Positions 51,018-63,846 of a stretch of 64,000 nucleotides of DNA are shown here, piece by piece. How positions within the stretch are numbered: position 1 is the stretch's first letter; each line of letters starts with the position of its first letter. The stretch is taken from positions 87,119,502 to 87,183,501 of the forward strand of contig CM072513.1 in NCBI GenBank assembly GCA_036898135.1, written 5' to 3'. Under the pieces are notes generated by a model that was given only the letters and a program-made list of their open reading frames with translations, was not told where the DNA came from and made no database searches. Source of the stretch: Oncomelania hupensis (lineage: Eukaryota > Mollusca > Gastropoda > Littorinimorpha > Pomatiopsidae). Made by a program: the position numbers and the translations under genes.

Positions 51018-51994
51018 GATTACAGGAGGCCAATCAAATTAACCCTTGCAAAAGTCAGTTCATTGCAATGTAAACACTGGACTGAAAAAGTATGAAAAAT
51101 TATATATATTGATATCAACACTTATTTATCCAGCGACAAATTAACAATGGCTTAATCAATAAAAATGTTCTAAAGTATCCAAACTACTTTCACACATAGA
51201 ACACACCATATATTGTTTCTGTAAACGTTCATATGAAACAATTTCCAGAAACTTGTTCTGTGCTCAACTTTTGGCAGGGTGTCTTACTAAAAAAATGAGT
51301 AAATTTTAAAATAAGACTATCTTGAAGTCAGAAATTGAAACATCGGTAAAAATGTAAACAGCTTCAATATCTTAACCACGCATTTGTGATGAAAAATTAT
51401 CTCGCTTTATTGTATTTTATCATTCGCATTCGGGGCCAGTAAAAAGTAATTTAATTATTTGTACAACTCAGGCATAGTTCATTAATAATAAATGTACAAT
51501 ACAATATGGTGAGTGGAAGTTGTCACGCAAGATGGAATAATATTTACCAAAGAGCTTTGTGTACTAGTGCAATGATATTCAATTGAGATGTGACAATTCC
51601 CATATCCCACTCCTAAAATGGGAAAGAAAAAAATCATTAATGTATCAGTTTGATCAATTTATTTTTTACAATACAAGAAGAACAGAAATGACACTAGAAA
51701 AAAAACCACAGAAACGTGTCCATGGCCACTTTACACATTTCTTTCCAATATTGTCATGCACGTACATAATAACAAATAGAAGCATTTGTTCGTACTTATT
51801 CTGTACACAAACACGAAGAAAACTTCTGCGCCAATGAGGTAAACAGAAAGTGATCAATCTTGCTGCAAAACCATTCATCTTATTTAATATTGTTAGAGTT
51901 ACAACAAGGAAATACCAGTTCAGCAATAACACAATAACCATGTAATGTAATGTAATGTTCAGTGGTCAACTTATTTTTTGATCACAAAGAAAAA

Positions 51995-53175
51995 CTAGAA
52001 GGGTAAAGCCCGAACAACTCACATGATTCTTATGAAACTCAATATTTAACATGAAAATTAGTGCCCAGTAAAAAAACAAAATTAAACGGTTGCATTAAAA
52101 TGTAAAGCAATAGGACTTTGATTTTTCTATGCTCTTGACATTGAGCTGGCATTGATCTCCGGTTCCAAATACACTCATGTACGATCAAATAAAGTACAGC
52201 AAAAGCTGTATTATACCTCCCCAAAAGGGGATCTTAGGATAACTTGACCTTCAGTAACCTTGACCTTGGGATGCCCTTGACCCTCACACTTAATCTCTCA
52301 TGCACCTCTGATGAAATAACCCAATTTTGTTGCCTACTATGGGTTAAATTTAGTCCTTCGGATAAGAATATAAACTGAGGACGTCTGTGCACGCACGCAC
52401 GCATTCCATCGCATGGGCTTTAAAAATCCTGACGCTCAAGTCCTAGACGGGCGAGAGCCGGCTACACAAATACACTGTGCACGCACTGGGTCAGCCCTGG
52501 TCACACAGGGCAGTGCTCAGTCGTCTTGGTATCTCGCTATGCGCCCAAAACGCTGCAAGTGGGCGCCTCAGGTGGCTGTAGTTAGATCCTGTGTCGGCCA
52601 GACCACTGAGCATTCCACAATGGATTTAGACGCTATCAATGGACATCATCATCATCATCATCATCAAAAAGGAAACCATTCCATTGTACGATGACCTATT
52701 TTTTGTTATGATTTTGCAAGGCCTAATATGACCTTGACCAACGCAAAAATTGAACTTATTTGAAAGATCAATCTATCATCTTTAACAGGTCAAGGTCACT
52801 TCAAAGTACCTAAACAAATCGACTTTAGACTGCCGCAGTGATCTTGACCTAGGAGTGAGGTTGACAAAATGTGCATAGTATGTGTGTCTCGTTAATATCT
52901 ATCATGCACCAAAGAATCATTAGTTCAATAGTAATAACCTAGAAAAAAATTGAAACTTTGTGAAAAATTGTCATTTTTTTGACTAACATTTGATGACCCT
53001 ACCTTGGTTGTGATAGTTGAAATAGGCTCTGAGAACTTAACCACTTTAAAGTTTTTGCACAGACAGATCATGGACAGTGGAAATACAGATCGACGGAAAG
53101 ATATTTTTTTCCCCGATATAATCTTCTGGACTATTTAGGACTCATCTCGCAGATTTGCAAAAATCTGGAATGAAA
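51995..53175. repeat. Repeat R2, copy 1 of unit B
   Basis: Counterpart of 35693-36890, with the SINE-1 fragment at 52352-52666. Confidence 0.65.
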
Positions 53176-53598
53176 AAAAAATTGGGGTGGGGTGGTGTTG
53201 GGGGTGGAGATGGGGTGAGAGTGGGGTGGGGGGATGGGGTTGGGGGTGGAGGGAGGGGGGAGTACACAGACTCACACTGCTATGCATGTCATCACTGGAA
53301 AGTAGTTTATTTCGCTTTTGTACAGAAATCAACTGAATATTTCTTGGACAAAAACACACACACACACAAATTATTGATGTAAGCCTTCAGCAAAAGAATG
53401 TGTGAGGTCAATTCTTCACTCATGTCATTTCTTACAAAGGTCGTTTTAGCCACAAAACTAATGTGATTCCCGAAAAAATCCCGGCTGAACTAACAATGCC
53501 ATAACTTGATGCATACTTTATAAAACTTATGCGTGATTTTGTGCGTGTCCCCTACAATTTTTCGAAGTACTAAAAACTGCCTGACAATGAGGACACTT

Positions 53599-55455
53599 CT
53601 AAGGTTTATCGCCTCTGTGTGTACGTTGATGTTTGTTCACACTGTTTAACTGTGTGAATGCTTTGCCACAGTCAATGCACTTGTAAGGTTTATCACCTGT
53701 GTGTGTACGTTGATGTATCTGCAGATTGCTTAAAAGTGTGAATGTTTTGCCACAGTCAGTGCACTTGTAAGGTTTATCACCTGTGTGTGTACGTTGATGT
53801 CTCTTCAGATCGCCTAACTGTCTAAATGCTTTGCCACAGTCAGTGCACTTGTAAGTTTTATCAACTGTGTGTGTACGTTGATGTGTCTTCAGTTGACGTG
53901 ACATTGTGAATGTTTTGCCACAGTCAGTGCACTTGTAAGGTTTATCTCCTGTGTGTGTACGATGATGTCTCTTCAGATCGTCTAACTGTGTGAATGCTTT
54001 GCTACAGTCAGTGCACTTGTAAGTTTTTTCAACTGTGTGCGTACGTTGATGTCTCTTCAGATGACCTGACTCTGTGAATGCTTTGCCACAGTCAGTGCAC
54101 TTGTACGGTTTATCACCTGTGTGTGTACGTTGATGATTCTGCAGATTGCCTAACAGTGTGAACGCTTTGCCACAGTCAGTGCATTTGTAAGGTCTATCAC
54201 CTGTGTGTGTACGTTGATGTCTCTTCAGACCACCTAAGTCTGTGAATGCTTTGCCACAATCAGTGCACTTGTAAGGTTTATCTCCTGTGTGTGTAAGTTG
54301 ATGTCTCTTCAGATGATTTGACTCATTGAATACTTTGCCACAGTCAATGCATTTGTAAAGTTCATTACCTGTGTGTTTACGTTGATGTTTCTTCAGACGA
54401 CCTGACTCTGTGTATGCTTTGCCACAGTCAGTGCACTTGTAAGGTTTAGCACCTGTGTGTGTACGTTGATGTGTCTTCAGATGACTTAACACTGTGAATG
54501 CTTTGCCACAATCAGTGCACTTGTAAGGTTTATCACCTGTGTGTATACGATGATGTGTCTTCAGATGACCTGACTCTGTGAATGCTTTACCACAATCAGG
54601 GCACTTGTAAGGTTTATCACCTGTGTGAGTACGTTGATGCTTCTTCAGATCGCTTAACTGTATGAATGCTTTGACACAGTCAGTGCACTTGTAAGGTTTA
54701 TGACCTGTGTGAGTACGTTGATGCTTCTTCAGATCGCTTAACTGTATGAATGCTTTGACACAGTCAGTGCACTTATAAGGTTTATCACCTGTGTGAGTAC
54801 GTTGATGCTTCTTCAGATCGCTTAACCATGTGAATGCTTTGACACAGTCAGTGCACTTGTAAGGTTTATCACCTGTGTGTGTATGTTGATGAGTCTTCAG
54901 ACGACCTGAAATTGTGAATGCTTTGCCACAGGCAGTGCGTTTGTAAGGTTTATTACCAGTGTGTGTACGTTGATGTATCTTCAGATCGCTTAACTGTGTG
55001 AATGCTTTGCCACAGTCAGTGCACTTGTAAGATTTATCACCTGTGTGTATACGTTGAGGTGTCTTCAGATGACCTGACTGTGTGAGAGCCTTGCTACAGT
55101 TAGTACGCTTAGTTGTGTTACTTATCGAGGTGCTGTCAGAGTGTACTAGCTTGTGTGAGTTCAAGTACTGTGCTGTTGTAAAAACCTTGTCACATACCTC
55201 ACAAATAAAACGTTTTACTTTCAGGTCCTCTTCCCTCTTTCCTAGCATATCACTAACTCCACCAACTGAATTCATGCTGACGTTTGAGAGTTTCTGTTTG
55301 TGGTAGGACATCATGTGAGTCCTGAGACTCGTGAACTGTACAAAAGCTGAGGAACATTGCTGGCATTTGTATTTCCTCTCCAGCGAAAGTAGCTTGGATG
55401 TTTTGGGGTTACTCGATGCCAATTGGTGCTTTTCGGCGATAGCGGATGTATTCTG
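53599..55455 (-). CDS. C2H2 zinc-finger exon of PRDM9-like gene B
   Basis: Two isolated fingers then an 18-finger array with KCTDCGKAFT framework, ending HRGDKP and TAG. The best preserved of the two arrays; only fingers 3 and 5 lack a zinc ligand. Confidence 0.93.
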   Translation of the reverse strand, partial: QNTSAIAEKHQLASSNPKTSKLLSLERKYKCQQCSSAFVQFTSLRTHMMSYHKQKLSNVSMNSVGGVSDMLGKREEDLKVKRFICEVCDKVFTTAQYLNSHKLVHSDSTSISNTTKRTNCSKALTQSGHLKTPQRIHTGDKSYKCTDCGKAFTQLSDLKIHQRTHTGNKPYKRTACGKAFTISGRLKTHQHTHTGDKPYKCTDCVKAFTWLSDLKKHQRTHTGDKPYKCTDCVKAFIQLSDLKKHQRTHTGHKPYKCTDCVKAFIQLSDLKKHQRTHTGDKPYKCPDCGKAFTESGHLKTHHRIHTGDKPYKCTDCGKAFTVLSHLKTHQRTHTGAKPYKCTDCGKAYTESGRLKKHQRKHTGNELYKCIDCGKVFNESNHLKRHQLTHTGDKPYKCTDCGKAFTDLGGLKRHQRTHTGDRPYKCTDCGKAFTLLGNLQNHQRTHTGDKPYKCTDCGKAFTESGHLKRHQRTHTVEKTYKCTDCSKAFTQLDDLKRHHRTHTGDKPYKCTDCGKTFTMSRQLKTHQRTHTVDKTYKCTDCGKAFRQLGDLKRHQRTHTGDKPYKCTDCGKTFTLLSNLQIHQRTHTGDKPYKCIDCGKAFTQLNSVNKHQRTHRGDKP

Positions 55456-57800
55456 CTAAAACACACAAAGAAGAGAACAAGATCTTAATCGATACGGTCG
55501 GAAACAATTCGAAATAAGCAAACTGAAATATTACTTAACATCATTTACAAAACTTTATTTGAATTTGTTTTATATTTTTAAACCAACAATGTACTCCCAT
55601 GACCTCTATGGAGAAAATGGATTTCTAGTATAATTGTAACTATAATCTATATATTTCACGATGATTTAGTATACAATGACCCTGCTGAATTATCAAGCAA
55701 TCATCAATATACTATATGAATATCGAATACATGCACACCTACACAGTGAGAACAAATTGCGCTGCATTTTAAAAGCAATACCTTAGTATCTGTTTTCTTG
55801 TCTTCATCACTGTCGCCAAACTAACAGGGTACAAAGTGAGTCACCAAGGTAATAGCTCTTGTAAATGTCACAAGTCACTATTATCTAATACTTACTGGTG
55901 TATCTTCAACAACAAGCAGAGGACCATGTTCTGGACAGTCACCTTCATGTTCCAAGTTACATTCTTCACAATCTGAAATGTACACTAAAATTAGTTTTGC
56001 TGCAGATAAGACACAGACAGCTAATGTGTTTCCTTGCCTTACAGAAGAAATACGACATGAAACAACATGACCAATTGTTCTCTGGTCTACCATTTTGCAT
56101 TTAAACATATAGAAAACAGAAGAAACTCGCCTAATGGTGAGAACTGTCTCTCTGGCACAGCTCCATGGTAAGTACTGTCGGTAAGAAACATTTAATAAAC
56201 CTAGATGGGCAGGCTTGACAACAAAGACGTTTACTCATTTATAAAAGGAGTGCAGCAACAAAACTTACTGGTCAACAGGAAATTGTTGAGAGGCTTTCGG
56301 GTAGTCCTTCTTTAACCCTAATTAAACTTTGAACTAGAAGGGAAAAGCCCATATGACCCACATGCTCTTTATGGAATAAGTCCCCTCCCTCTCTTCACCC
56401 CACCCCACTTCCCTCCCACCCAAAAAAAAAATGTATGGAAACAGTATTAAACTGTAAAGTAATACAGACTTTGATAATTTTTCGATGCTCCTACCCTCAG
56501 ATGACCTTGACCCCCAGCTCCAAATACACTCATGTACAATGACATACTTAAACTACAACAAAAGTTTTGTTATGCCAATAAACAGTGACCTTGGTATGAC
56601 CTTGATCTTCAGCGACTTTGACATGAACTTGACCTTCGTGTGATCTCTCATGCTCGTGTGTAATCAAAAACCCCAATGTTGTTGCATATACGTGGGGGGG
56701 GGGGGGGGGGGTGGTGTCTAATATAGAGACATTCTACTGTACGATGACCCATTTTTTATTGTTTTAGTAAGACCTAAAATGACCTTGACCTTCACAATCA
56801 ACTCAAAAACAACATTTATATGAAAGATCTATCTGTTACCTCTAAATACAACAAGTTTTAGCATAATATCTCTCATATTTTTGGCTCGTCACTTCCAAGT
56901 ACCCATACGAACCAACTATGGACAGAGCTAGTGACCATGACGCGAGGATGACCAAATGTGCATAATATAATATATTATGCTAAAATAATCTTAAGTTCAA
57001 TAGTATTAATGTAAATAAAAAGTAAACTTTTGCAAAAACTTGTCATTTCTTGACTAACATTTTGCAAAAAATTTTCATTTCTTGACTAACATTTGCTGAC
57101 TATGTGACATTAACCTTGAAGTGAAGTCATTAATTCACTGATAAGGTCTTGTGGGTATACCCCATCCTACGAAGTTCAGTTGTGATACATGAAAAAGATT
57201 CAGAGTACTTAGCCATTCTTACAGTTTTGCACAGATGGTCAGCGGACGGAGGACTAACAAACTGATGGACGACGAATGGACAGACAAAAACTTGTTTGTG
57301 GATATCATTTTTCGACTAGTATTTAGGACTCGTCTCACCTAGATTTGCACAAATCTGGACAAGTTTGATTTTGGGATGAAGTACAAAGAGTTCTATTCAA
57401 TCATATCCCGTAAATCAAAAAGCAATATATTCAATTTTCACACCCACAAAATTAAATTTCCTACAATGTATTCTTTCCTACACAACATTAAATTTCCTAC
57501 AATGTATTACTTCCTACATGTGGTGTCTTTTCAAATACAAAATTGCAAAAATCCACACGATTACAACATTAATTTTTTTTAAGCATACTCAATGCAGCTA
57601 AATTACTCTTTAATGTTATCAAGTCTCAAAACAAACAAAAACAACGGAAAATAGAATGGAATATCCTACTCACAAATGAATCTGTCATCATTAGGCACCT
57701 CAAGTTCCATGTAGTTAATGGATGGTCGTTTTCTAAAGCTGTACACATGTGGCTCTTCATCACTCTCGTGGGATTTCGTCTGTTTTAAGTGTCTTTTTGG
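53599..57800 (-). CDS. PRDM9-like zinc-finger protein lacking the SET domain, copy B (four exons, 5' end not found)
   Basis: Joined minus-strand exons: 57674-57800, 55896-55972, 55782-55820, 53599-55455. Splice sites, phases and exon lengths equal copy A except the finger exon, which is 9 bp longer. Knuckle reads CEECNLEHEGDCPEHGP. Finger 4 is intact (YKCTDCGKAFTQLSD) and finger 16 has both Cys, so B is closer to the presumed ancestral array; finger 3 has His-to-Pro in HLKTPQRIH. Finger 16 helix position 3 is Asp in B and Asn in A. The SET domain is absent in the same place. The frame is open throughout. It may be a true paralogue of A or the other haplotype. Confidence 0.78.
55782..55820 (-). 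CDS. 13-codon linker exon of PRDM9-like gene B
   Basis: FGDSDEDKKTDTK, identical to copy A, phase 0 on both sides. Confidence 0.6.
55896..55972 (-). CDS. Pre-SET zinc-knuckle exon of PRDM9-like gene B
   Basis: Same length and phases as in A; one residue differs (E-G-D against E-N-D). All Cys/His are kept. Confidence 0.82.
56335..57375. repeat. Repeat R2, copy 2 of unit B
   Basis: Counterpart of 40057-41095, in the same intron. Confidence 0.65.
57674..57800 (-). CDS. SSXRD-like exon of PRDM9-like gene B
   Basis: Same as in A (YSFRKRPSINYMELEVP), one silent difference seen (gagagt against aagagt region of the Ser-His-Lys/Glu stretch is the only variable part). Upstream exons not identified. 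Confidence 0.74.
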
Positions 57801-60181
57801 CTAAACAATAAAACAAGCCATAGTTTAGCAAGCAATATTAGAGGAACCAGGAGGACCTGAGAGAATATTGATCACCTAAATAAAATGTATGACGTTGATA
57901 GGGGTGAAAAAAGTTTTTAAAGTTCTTGCATTTTCTTCATCAATTGAACAACTGCAAATTTATAACAATTACTAGGCATTTACAAGAAATCAGAAGATTG
58001 TGCACTTGTAATTTTTTAAAATTTATTTACATTTTTTTTAGCCATGTGGGTTTGGGCACTGAATAGAATAGACCCAACGTTTTCCAACGTGTCATAAGAG
58101 GTGACTAACAGGGGTGATGTTAGCATGGCATCATTGGGCGACAGTCTTCTACACAGAAGTCACCGGCCAGGATGGAGAAACCTCATGTTACTACAGGTTC
58201 AACGACCACGTGCTCGGCGCCAAGGAGAGCCACACTGTATTCATGGATATCGGCTATGGCCAACAGCATGGAGAGGATTGGGCCCTGCCAGGTCTTTCTT
58301 GTCCAAGACACACTGCATGATGAAAAGAACCATTTACTCCATACCGGATCGGTCGTCGCCCAGATCACCAAGGACCGCACCTTCCGTTGGCAACCAGGAT
58401 GGAGGCGATAATCGTGCTACTGATAGACAACTTAGCAAGATCCGCACCAAAGACAACATCGTCATAGGAACCTGGAATGTCAGGACCATAAATGCGGAGG
58501 GAAAATGAGAAGAACTGCCCCACGAGCTGGACCACTATCGATGGAAGGTTTTAGGGATCAGCGAACTGCGCTGGAAAGGCCTAGGTGAAACAACGACCGA
58601 CAAAGGTCACAAGCTCTATTTCAGCGGTAGAGATGATAGGCATGAACACGGCGTTGGATTCATGGTCCACATGAACATTCTAGCCACTGTCATGGGTTGC
58701 CGCCCAGTCTCCAGTAGGCTCATTACCATCCGCCTGAGAGCAGCCCCTTTCAACATCACCGTCATCCAGGCCTATGCCCCAACATCAGACTATGACGACA
58801 GCGAAATGGAGGATTTCTATTAAAATCTACAGGCGGTCCTTGACCAAGTGCCGAAGAAGGACATAGTCATAATGCAAGGCGACTGGAATGCCAAGGTTGG
58901 CCAAGATGCGCACCACAACTGGGGAGAAACACGTGGACCCCACTGCAACAACGAGACAAATGACAGGGGTCTGAGACTCTTGGAGTTTGCCAGATACAAC
59001 AATCTGATACTGGCAAACACGCTTGGTCTCCACAAAAAATCCAGATGATGGACATGGCACAGTCCCGGCGGGGAGCATCACAACCAGATCGACTACATCA
59101 TGGTCAAGAAACGCTTCAGATCAAGCATCAACATTGGCAGGACACGCACTTTTTTAAGAGCATACATCGGAAGTGACCACGATCTCATTATGATGTCTTT
59201 CCGGCTCCACTTGAAGAGAGTAAACACAGCAAAGTGCACTAGATTGAAGTTTGACCTGGACAAACTGCAAGACCCGGAGGTGACAGAAATATTTTAGGCC
59301 ACAATTGGGGGGAAATTTGCACCACTGCTCATTTTGGGAGCTAGTGAAGTAGATGTCAACACCATGATAACCACCTTCAACTCAGCTGTGACAGATTCCA
59401 CCACGGAGATCATTGGAAAGCACCAGCCAAAGAAGAAGCTGTGGATTACACCTGAACTTTTGGACTTGTGTAATGAAGAGAGATGAAAAAGAAAAAGAAC
59501 ACCTAACAGGGAGCTGATGCTTACCAAAAAATCAACAATGACATCCAAATAGGCATGCGCACAGCAAAGGAGAACTGGACAAAAGATCAATGCCAGAAAA
59601 TAGAGAACCGTCTGAACAAGAACAACAGCAAGAAGGCCTACCAGACTGTGAAGTGGCTGACAAGTGTTAATCAGCTCAAGGTCTCCACGATCCAAAGCAA
59701 GTCTGGCATATTCCTTACAAAAGAACAAGAAGTCTTGGACTGATGGACAGAGTACTGCTCTGACCTTTACAACCACACACCAAACAGAGACCCATCAGTT
59801 CTAGCATATCCTGAGAACAGAGAAGAAGAAGAAATCCTCCCAATTCTCCAAGAAGAAGTTGAGGCAGCAGTGCAATCGCTGAAGAAGGGGAAGTCAGCGG
59901 ACGTGGACAACATACCCACGGAACTGCTTCAAGCAGGAGGAGAAGCGATGATTGACGCACTCACCATTATCTGTAACAAGATCTGGCAGAGTGGGGAGTG
60001 GCCTACACCAGGACCCAGTCGCTTGTCATCACTTTTCCCAAAAAAGGTAACCTTCAGGAATGTGAAAATTACCGCACATCAACCTCATCAGCCATCCCAA
60101 CAAGGTCCTCCTGAAAATAATACTCAACAGGTTTAACCCCAAGCTGAACATATCATAGCTGAAGAACAAGCAGGATTCAGG

Positions 60182-62058
60182 CAAGGATGGGCAAGTAGCG
60201 AGAGTAGCGACTACATTTTGTAGTTTCGCTACTATTTGGAGTAGTTTGTAACGATCCAAACTACATATTGTAAAAATGTAGTTGTAAAGCAGCGAACTAC
60301 AAATTTGTCAGTAGCGAAGTAGCGAAAATGTGTTTTTCGCTACGCTACTTCCCTTGCCGTGTGACTTGCACTTTCAGTCAAGCCGAAGCGAGTGCTGTCT
60401 CGCGCGAGATTGATCGCTCGCTCAGCGAACGGAAGCCTGATTGTGATAGGCTGAAAGCAAAAGCCAGCCACGTGACTTTCAAAAGCGCGCGTCAGTCATC
60501 TCAGTCTTTGTTCCGGCAAATCAAGCACAGAACGCACAAATTTTAGACCGCAGAAGATGGAGAAACTTCCAACTTTGTTTAAACCATATGTAGAATTTTT
60601 TCATTTCAAAGAAGAAACGGACAATGCATTTATATTTAAATGCAAGTACAGATGCAATGAGTATTCAACGAGCAAGACGACAGCATCCAATCTAAGGCTT
60701 AATTTCAAGTCTGCGTATACAACCTTATGGCTGTATTTATGTTTTGTATCAGACATAACTGAGTACATATAACTTTTTTTTTTCTATTTTTGACTTTGAT
60801 TATTAATTTATTATTAATAATATTTTTTGTATTTTGCAAATGGTACATAATGTATTAAGTGTGCTCCTATATAATGATCTTGACTTGCAATGTTATCAAT
60901 AACAAATTTTGTAGTCTAAGGAAATATTTTGTATCTTTTTTTTTCTTTTTTTTTTGTAATCTGATAAAAAGCATATATTATTAAAAGTATTCACTTTTTT
61001 TTCTTGTCTTTTTTAAAAAATTTACTTACATTTAAAAAATACTTAGCAGTCCCATTGTGATTATCCTATCCTATCCTATCTCATCCTGTCCCGTAACCCG
61101 GAGGTCGTAGGGGCACCACATATGATCGTTTAACCAGCATACTCCATCTTTCTCTGTTCTCAGCAGCCCTGATGGCTTCGCTCAGTGTCAAACCAGTCCA
61201 TTCTCGAATGTTGTCCTCCCACCTCTTTTTTGGTCTCCCTCTTCTTCTACCTCCTTGCACTGTGACTTGCAGAATAGTCTTTGCAGCAAGGCCTGATGAT
61301 CTGGTGACGTGGCCATACCATCGGAGTTTCCGTTTCTTCACCATTGTGAGCAGGTCATCGTGTTGTCCAATGGCTTGTGTGATGGTCTGTCGGACTTCGT
61401 CGTTGGTGATGTGTTGGGTATAGGAAATGCCCAGAAGTCTTCTGTAGCACCTCATCTCCATGCTTTGTATTCTTCGTTGGAGATCTGCTGTGAGGGTCCA
61501 TGTTTCGCAAGCATATAGGAAGATGGAGATGACAAGGGAGCGCAGCAGTCTTACTTTGGAATGTAGACTGATGGTCCTGTCTTTCCAAATGGGCTTCAAC
61601 CTTGTCAGGGCAGCAGTTGTTTGTGCGATCCTGGAGAGGACTTCCTGTTGGGACCCATTGTCTGATACAATGGCTCCTAAATATTTGAAGCTATGCACTG
61701 TGTTGAGGGATTGGCCTTGGACTTCGATGTCCGTGTTGATGCCATTGGTGTTGTTGGTCATCATTTTGGTTTTCTCTGCACTTATTTCCATTCCATAAGC
61801 TCTGGAGGTGGTGTCAAGCCTCTGTACCAGCTGTTCAAGTTCTTGTTCCTCTCCAGCCAATCCATCAATGTCAAAAATTGTGATTACAGTTGTTTTTTTA
61901 AGTAGTTTGAAAAGTAGTTAGCTACTTTTTTAAAAGTAGCGTAAAAGTAGCGAACTACATTCCTTCAAAATGTAACTGTAAAGTAGCGAACTACTTTTTT
62001 AGACTAATGTAACTGTAGTGTAGCGGACTACTTTTCAAAAGTAGTTTGCCCATCCTTG
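60182..62058. mobile_element. hAT-type DNA transposon, unit B
   Basis: Same 13-bp TIRs and TSD GATTCAGG (60174-60181, 62059-62066). Contains only the older nested LINE. The BED-like relic ORF is at 60557-60772. Confidence 0.92.
61064..61876 (-). mobile_element. RTE LINE inside the hAT element, unit B
   Basis: TSD ATTGTGATTA at 61054-61063 and 61877-61886; counterpart of 44784-45591. Confidence 0.92.
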
Positions 62059-63595
62059 GATTCAGGGCAGGGCAAAGTACCACTGAACAGATTTTCAACC
62101 ACAGAATAATCTGCGAGAAATACCTACAGCACCAACAACATCTATATTTTATGTGTTTGTAGCCTTCAAGAAAGCATTTGACCGAGTCTGGCATGCAGCT
62201 CTGTGGGCAACAATGAAAGTGTACAACATCAGCCCTAAAATTATTGAAGTCATCAAAAGCCTGTATGACAAGGCTACCAGTGCAGTCCTCCACAACAGCG
62301 CCCTCGGAAACTGGTTCAGAACAACAATTGGTGTGCGTCAGGGATGCCTACTCTCTCCAACACTCTTCAACATCTTCCTAGAGCGCATCATGTCAGATGC
62401 CCTTGCAGATCAAGAAGGTACAGTCAGCATAGGGAAAGAGCAATCTCCAACCTTCGTTTTGCGGATGACATTGATGGATTGGCTGGAGAGGAACAAGAAC
62501 TTGAACAGCTGGTAAAGAGGCTTGACACCACCTCCAGAGCCTATGGAATAGAAATAAGTGCAGAGAAGACCAAAATGATGACCAACAACACCAATGGCAT
62601 CAATACGGACATCAAAGTCCAAGGCCAATCCCTCAACACAGTGCATAGCTTCAAATATTTAAGAGCCATTGTATCAGACAATGAGTCCCGACAGGAAGTC
62701 CTCTCCAGGATTGCACAAACAATTGCTGCCCTAGCGAGGTTGAAGCCAATTTGGAAAGACAGGACCATCAGCCTACATTCCAAGGTAAGACAGCTGCACT
62801 AAATTGTCATCACCATCTTCCTATACGTTTGCAAAAAATGGACCCTCACAGCATAGATCTACAACGAAGAATACCAAGCATGGAAGTGGGGATGCTACAG
62901 AAGACTTCTTGGCATTTTCTTAACCCAGCACATCACCAATGACGAAGACCATCACACAAGCCAATGGACAACACGATGACCTGCTCACAGTGGTGAAAAA
63001 ACTAAAACTCCGATGGTATGGCCACGTCACCAGACCATCAGGCCTTGCAAAGACCATCCTGCAAGGCACAGTGCATTAAGGTAGAAGAACAGGGAGACCG
63101 AAAAAGAGGTGGGAGGACAACATTCGAGAATGGACTGGTTTGACACTGAGCGAAACCATCAGGGTTGCCGAGGACAGGGAAAGATGGAATATGCTGGTTA
63201 AACGATCATCTGTGGTGCCCCTATGACCTCCGAGTTACAGGATAGAATAGGATAGGATTTAGGGGGTGAGGGGGGGGGAGGTAGGGGTGTTGATGAGGAG
63301 GATCTTTGACACTTTATTGTCCATTTTTATTGGGAAATTCTGGGCCGCCTCCCCTTAGGAAGGCGTGCAGTAGTCACAGCCTGTGGCGCGCCCAAACCCA
63401 ACTTATCTAATATTAGTTGTGTTTTTGAAATTTTGTTGTGGGAGCAAACCCGGAGAAAACACAGGCATGTTCATTTTGTTCTCCAGTCCTCTGTTGCTGT
63501 TCTATCTTTGTTTTTCTCTCTCAATCTCTGACACTGAAATTCCAAGCATTTAAAGAAAAGGAAAACTGCCATGATCAGTTAATAATAATAATAAC

Positions 63596-63626
<31 letters not shown>

Positions 63627-63707
63627 TAATACTAATAAATAATAATAAAACTGGATCTATATATGCCTCATTCCTAAATCAGACTCAAAGAGCAGCAATC
63701 TGTATCC

Positions 63708-63846
63708 TACATACACACTCACATGTTACAGATGCTCTTACATACACACTCACATGTTACAGATGCTCTTACATACACACTCACATGTTACAGATGCTCT
63801 TACGTACACACTCACATGTTACAGATGCTCTTACGTACACACTCAC
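63708..63846. repeat. 31-bp minisatellite, unit B
   Basis: About four and a half units, then unrelated sequence 63847-64000 in which I see no feature. Confidence 0.92.

Larger units (their letters stand above)
58050..63259 (+). mobile_element. Near-full-length dead RTE LINE, unit B, split by a hAT element
   Basis: Counterpart of 41775-47259 with the same stops and frameshifts. Flanks the hAT element at 60182-62058. Confidence 0.88.
48107..63846. repeat. Duplicated unit B
   Basis: Second copy of unit A, in direct orientation. The match stops abruptly at 63846 inside the 31-bp minisatellite. Left of 48107 the homology to A's start is lost within a CT microsatellite. Confidence 0.88.
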
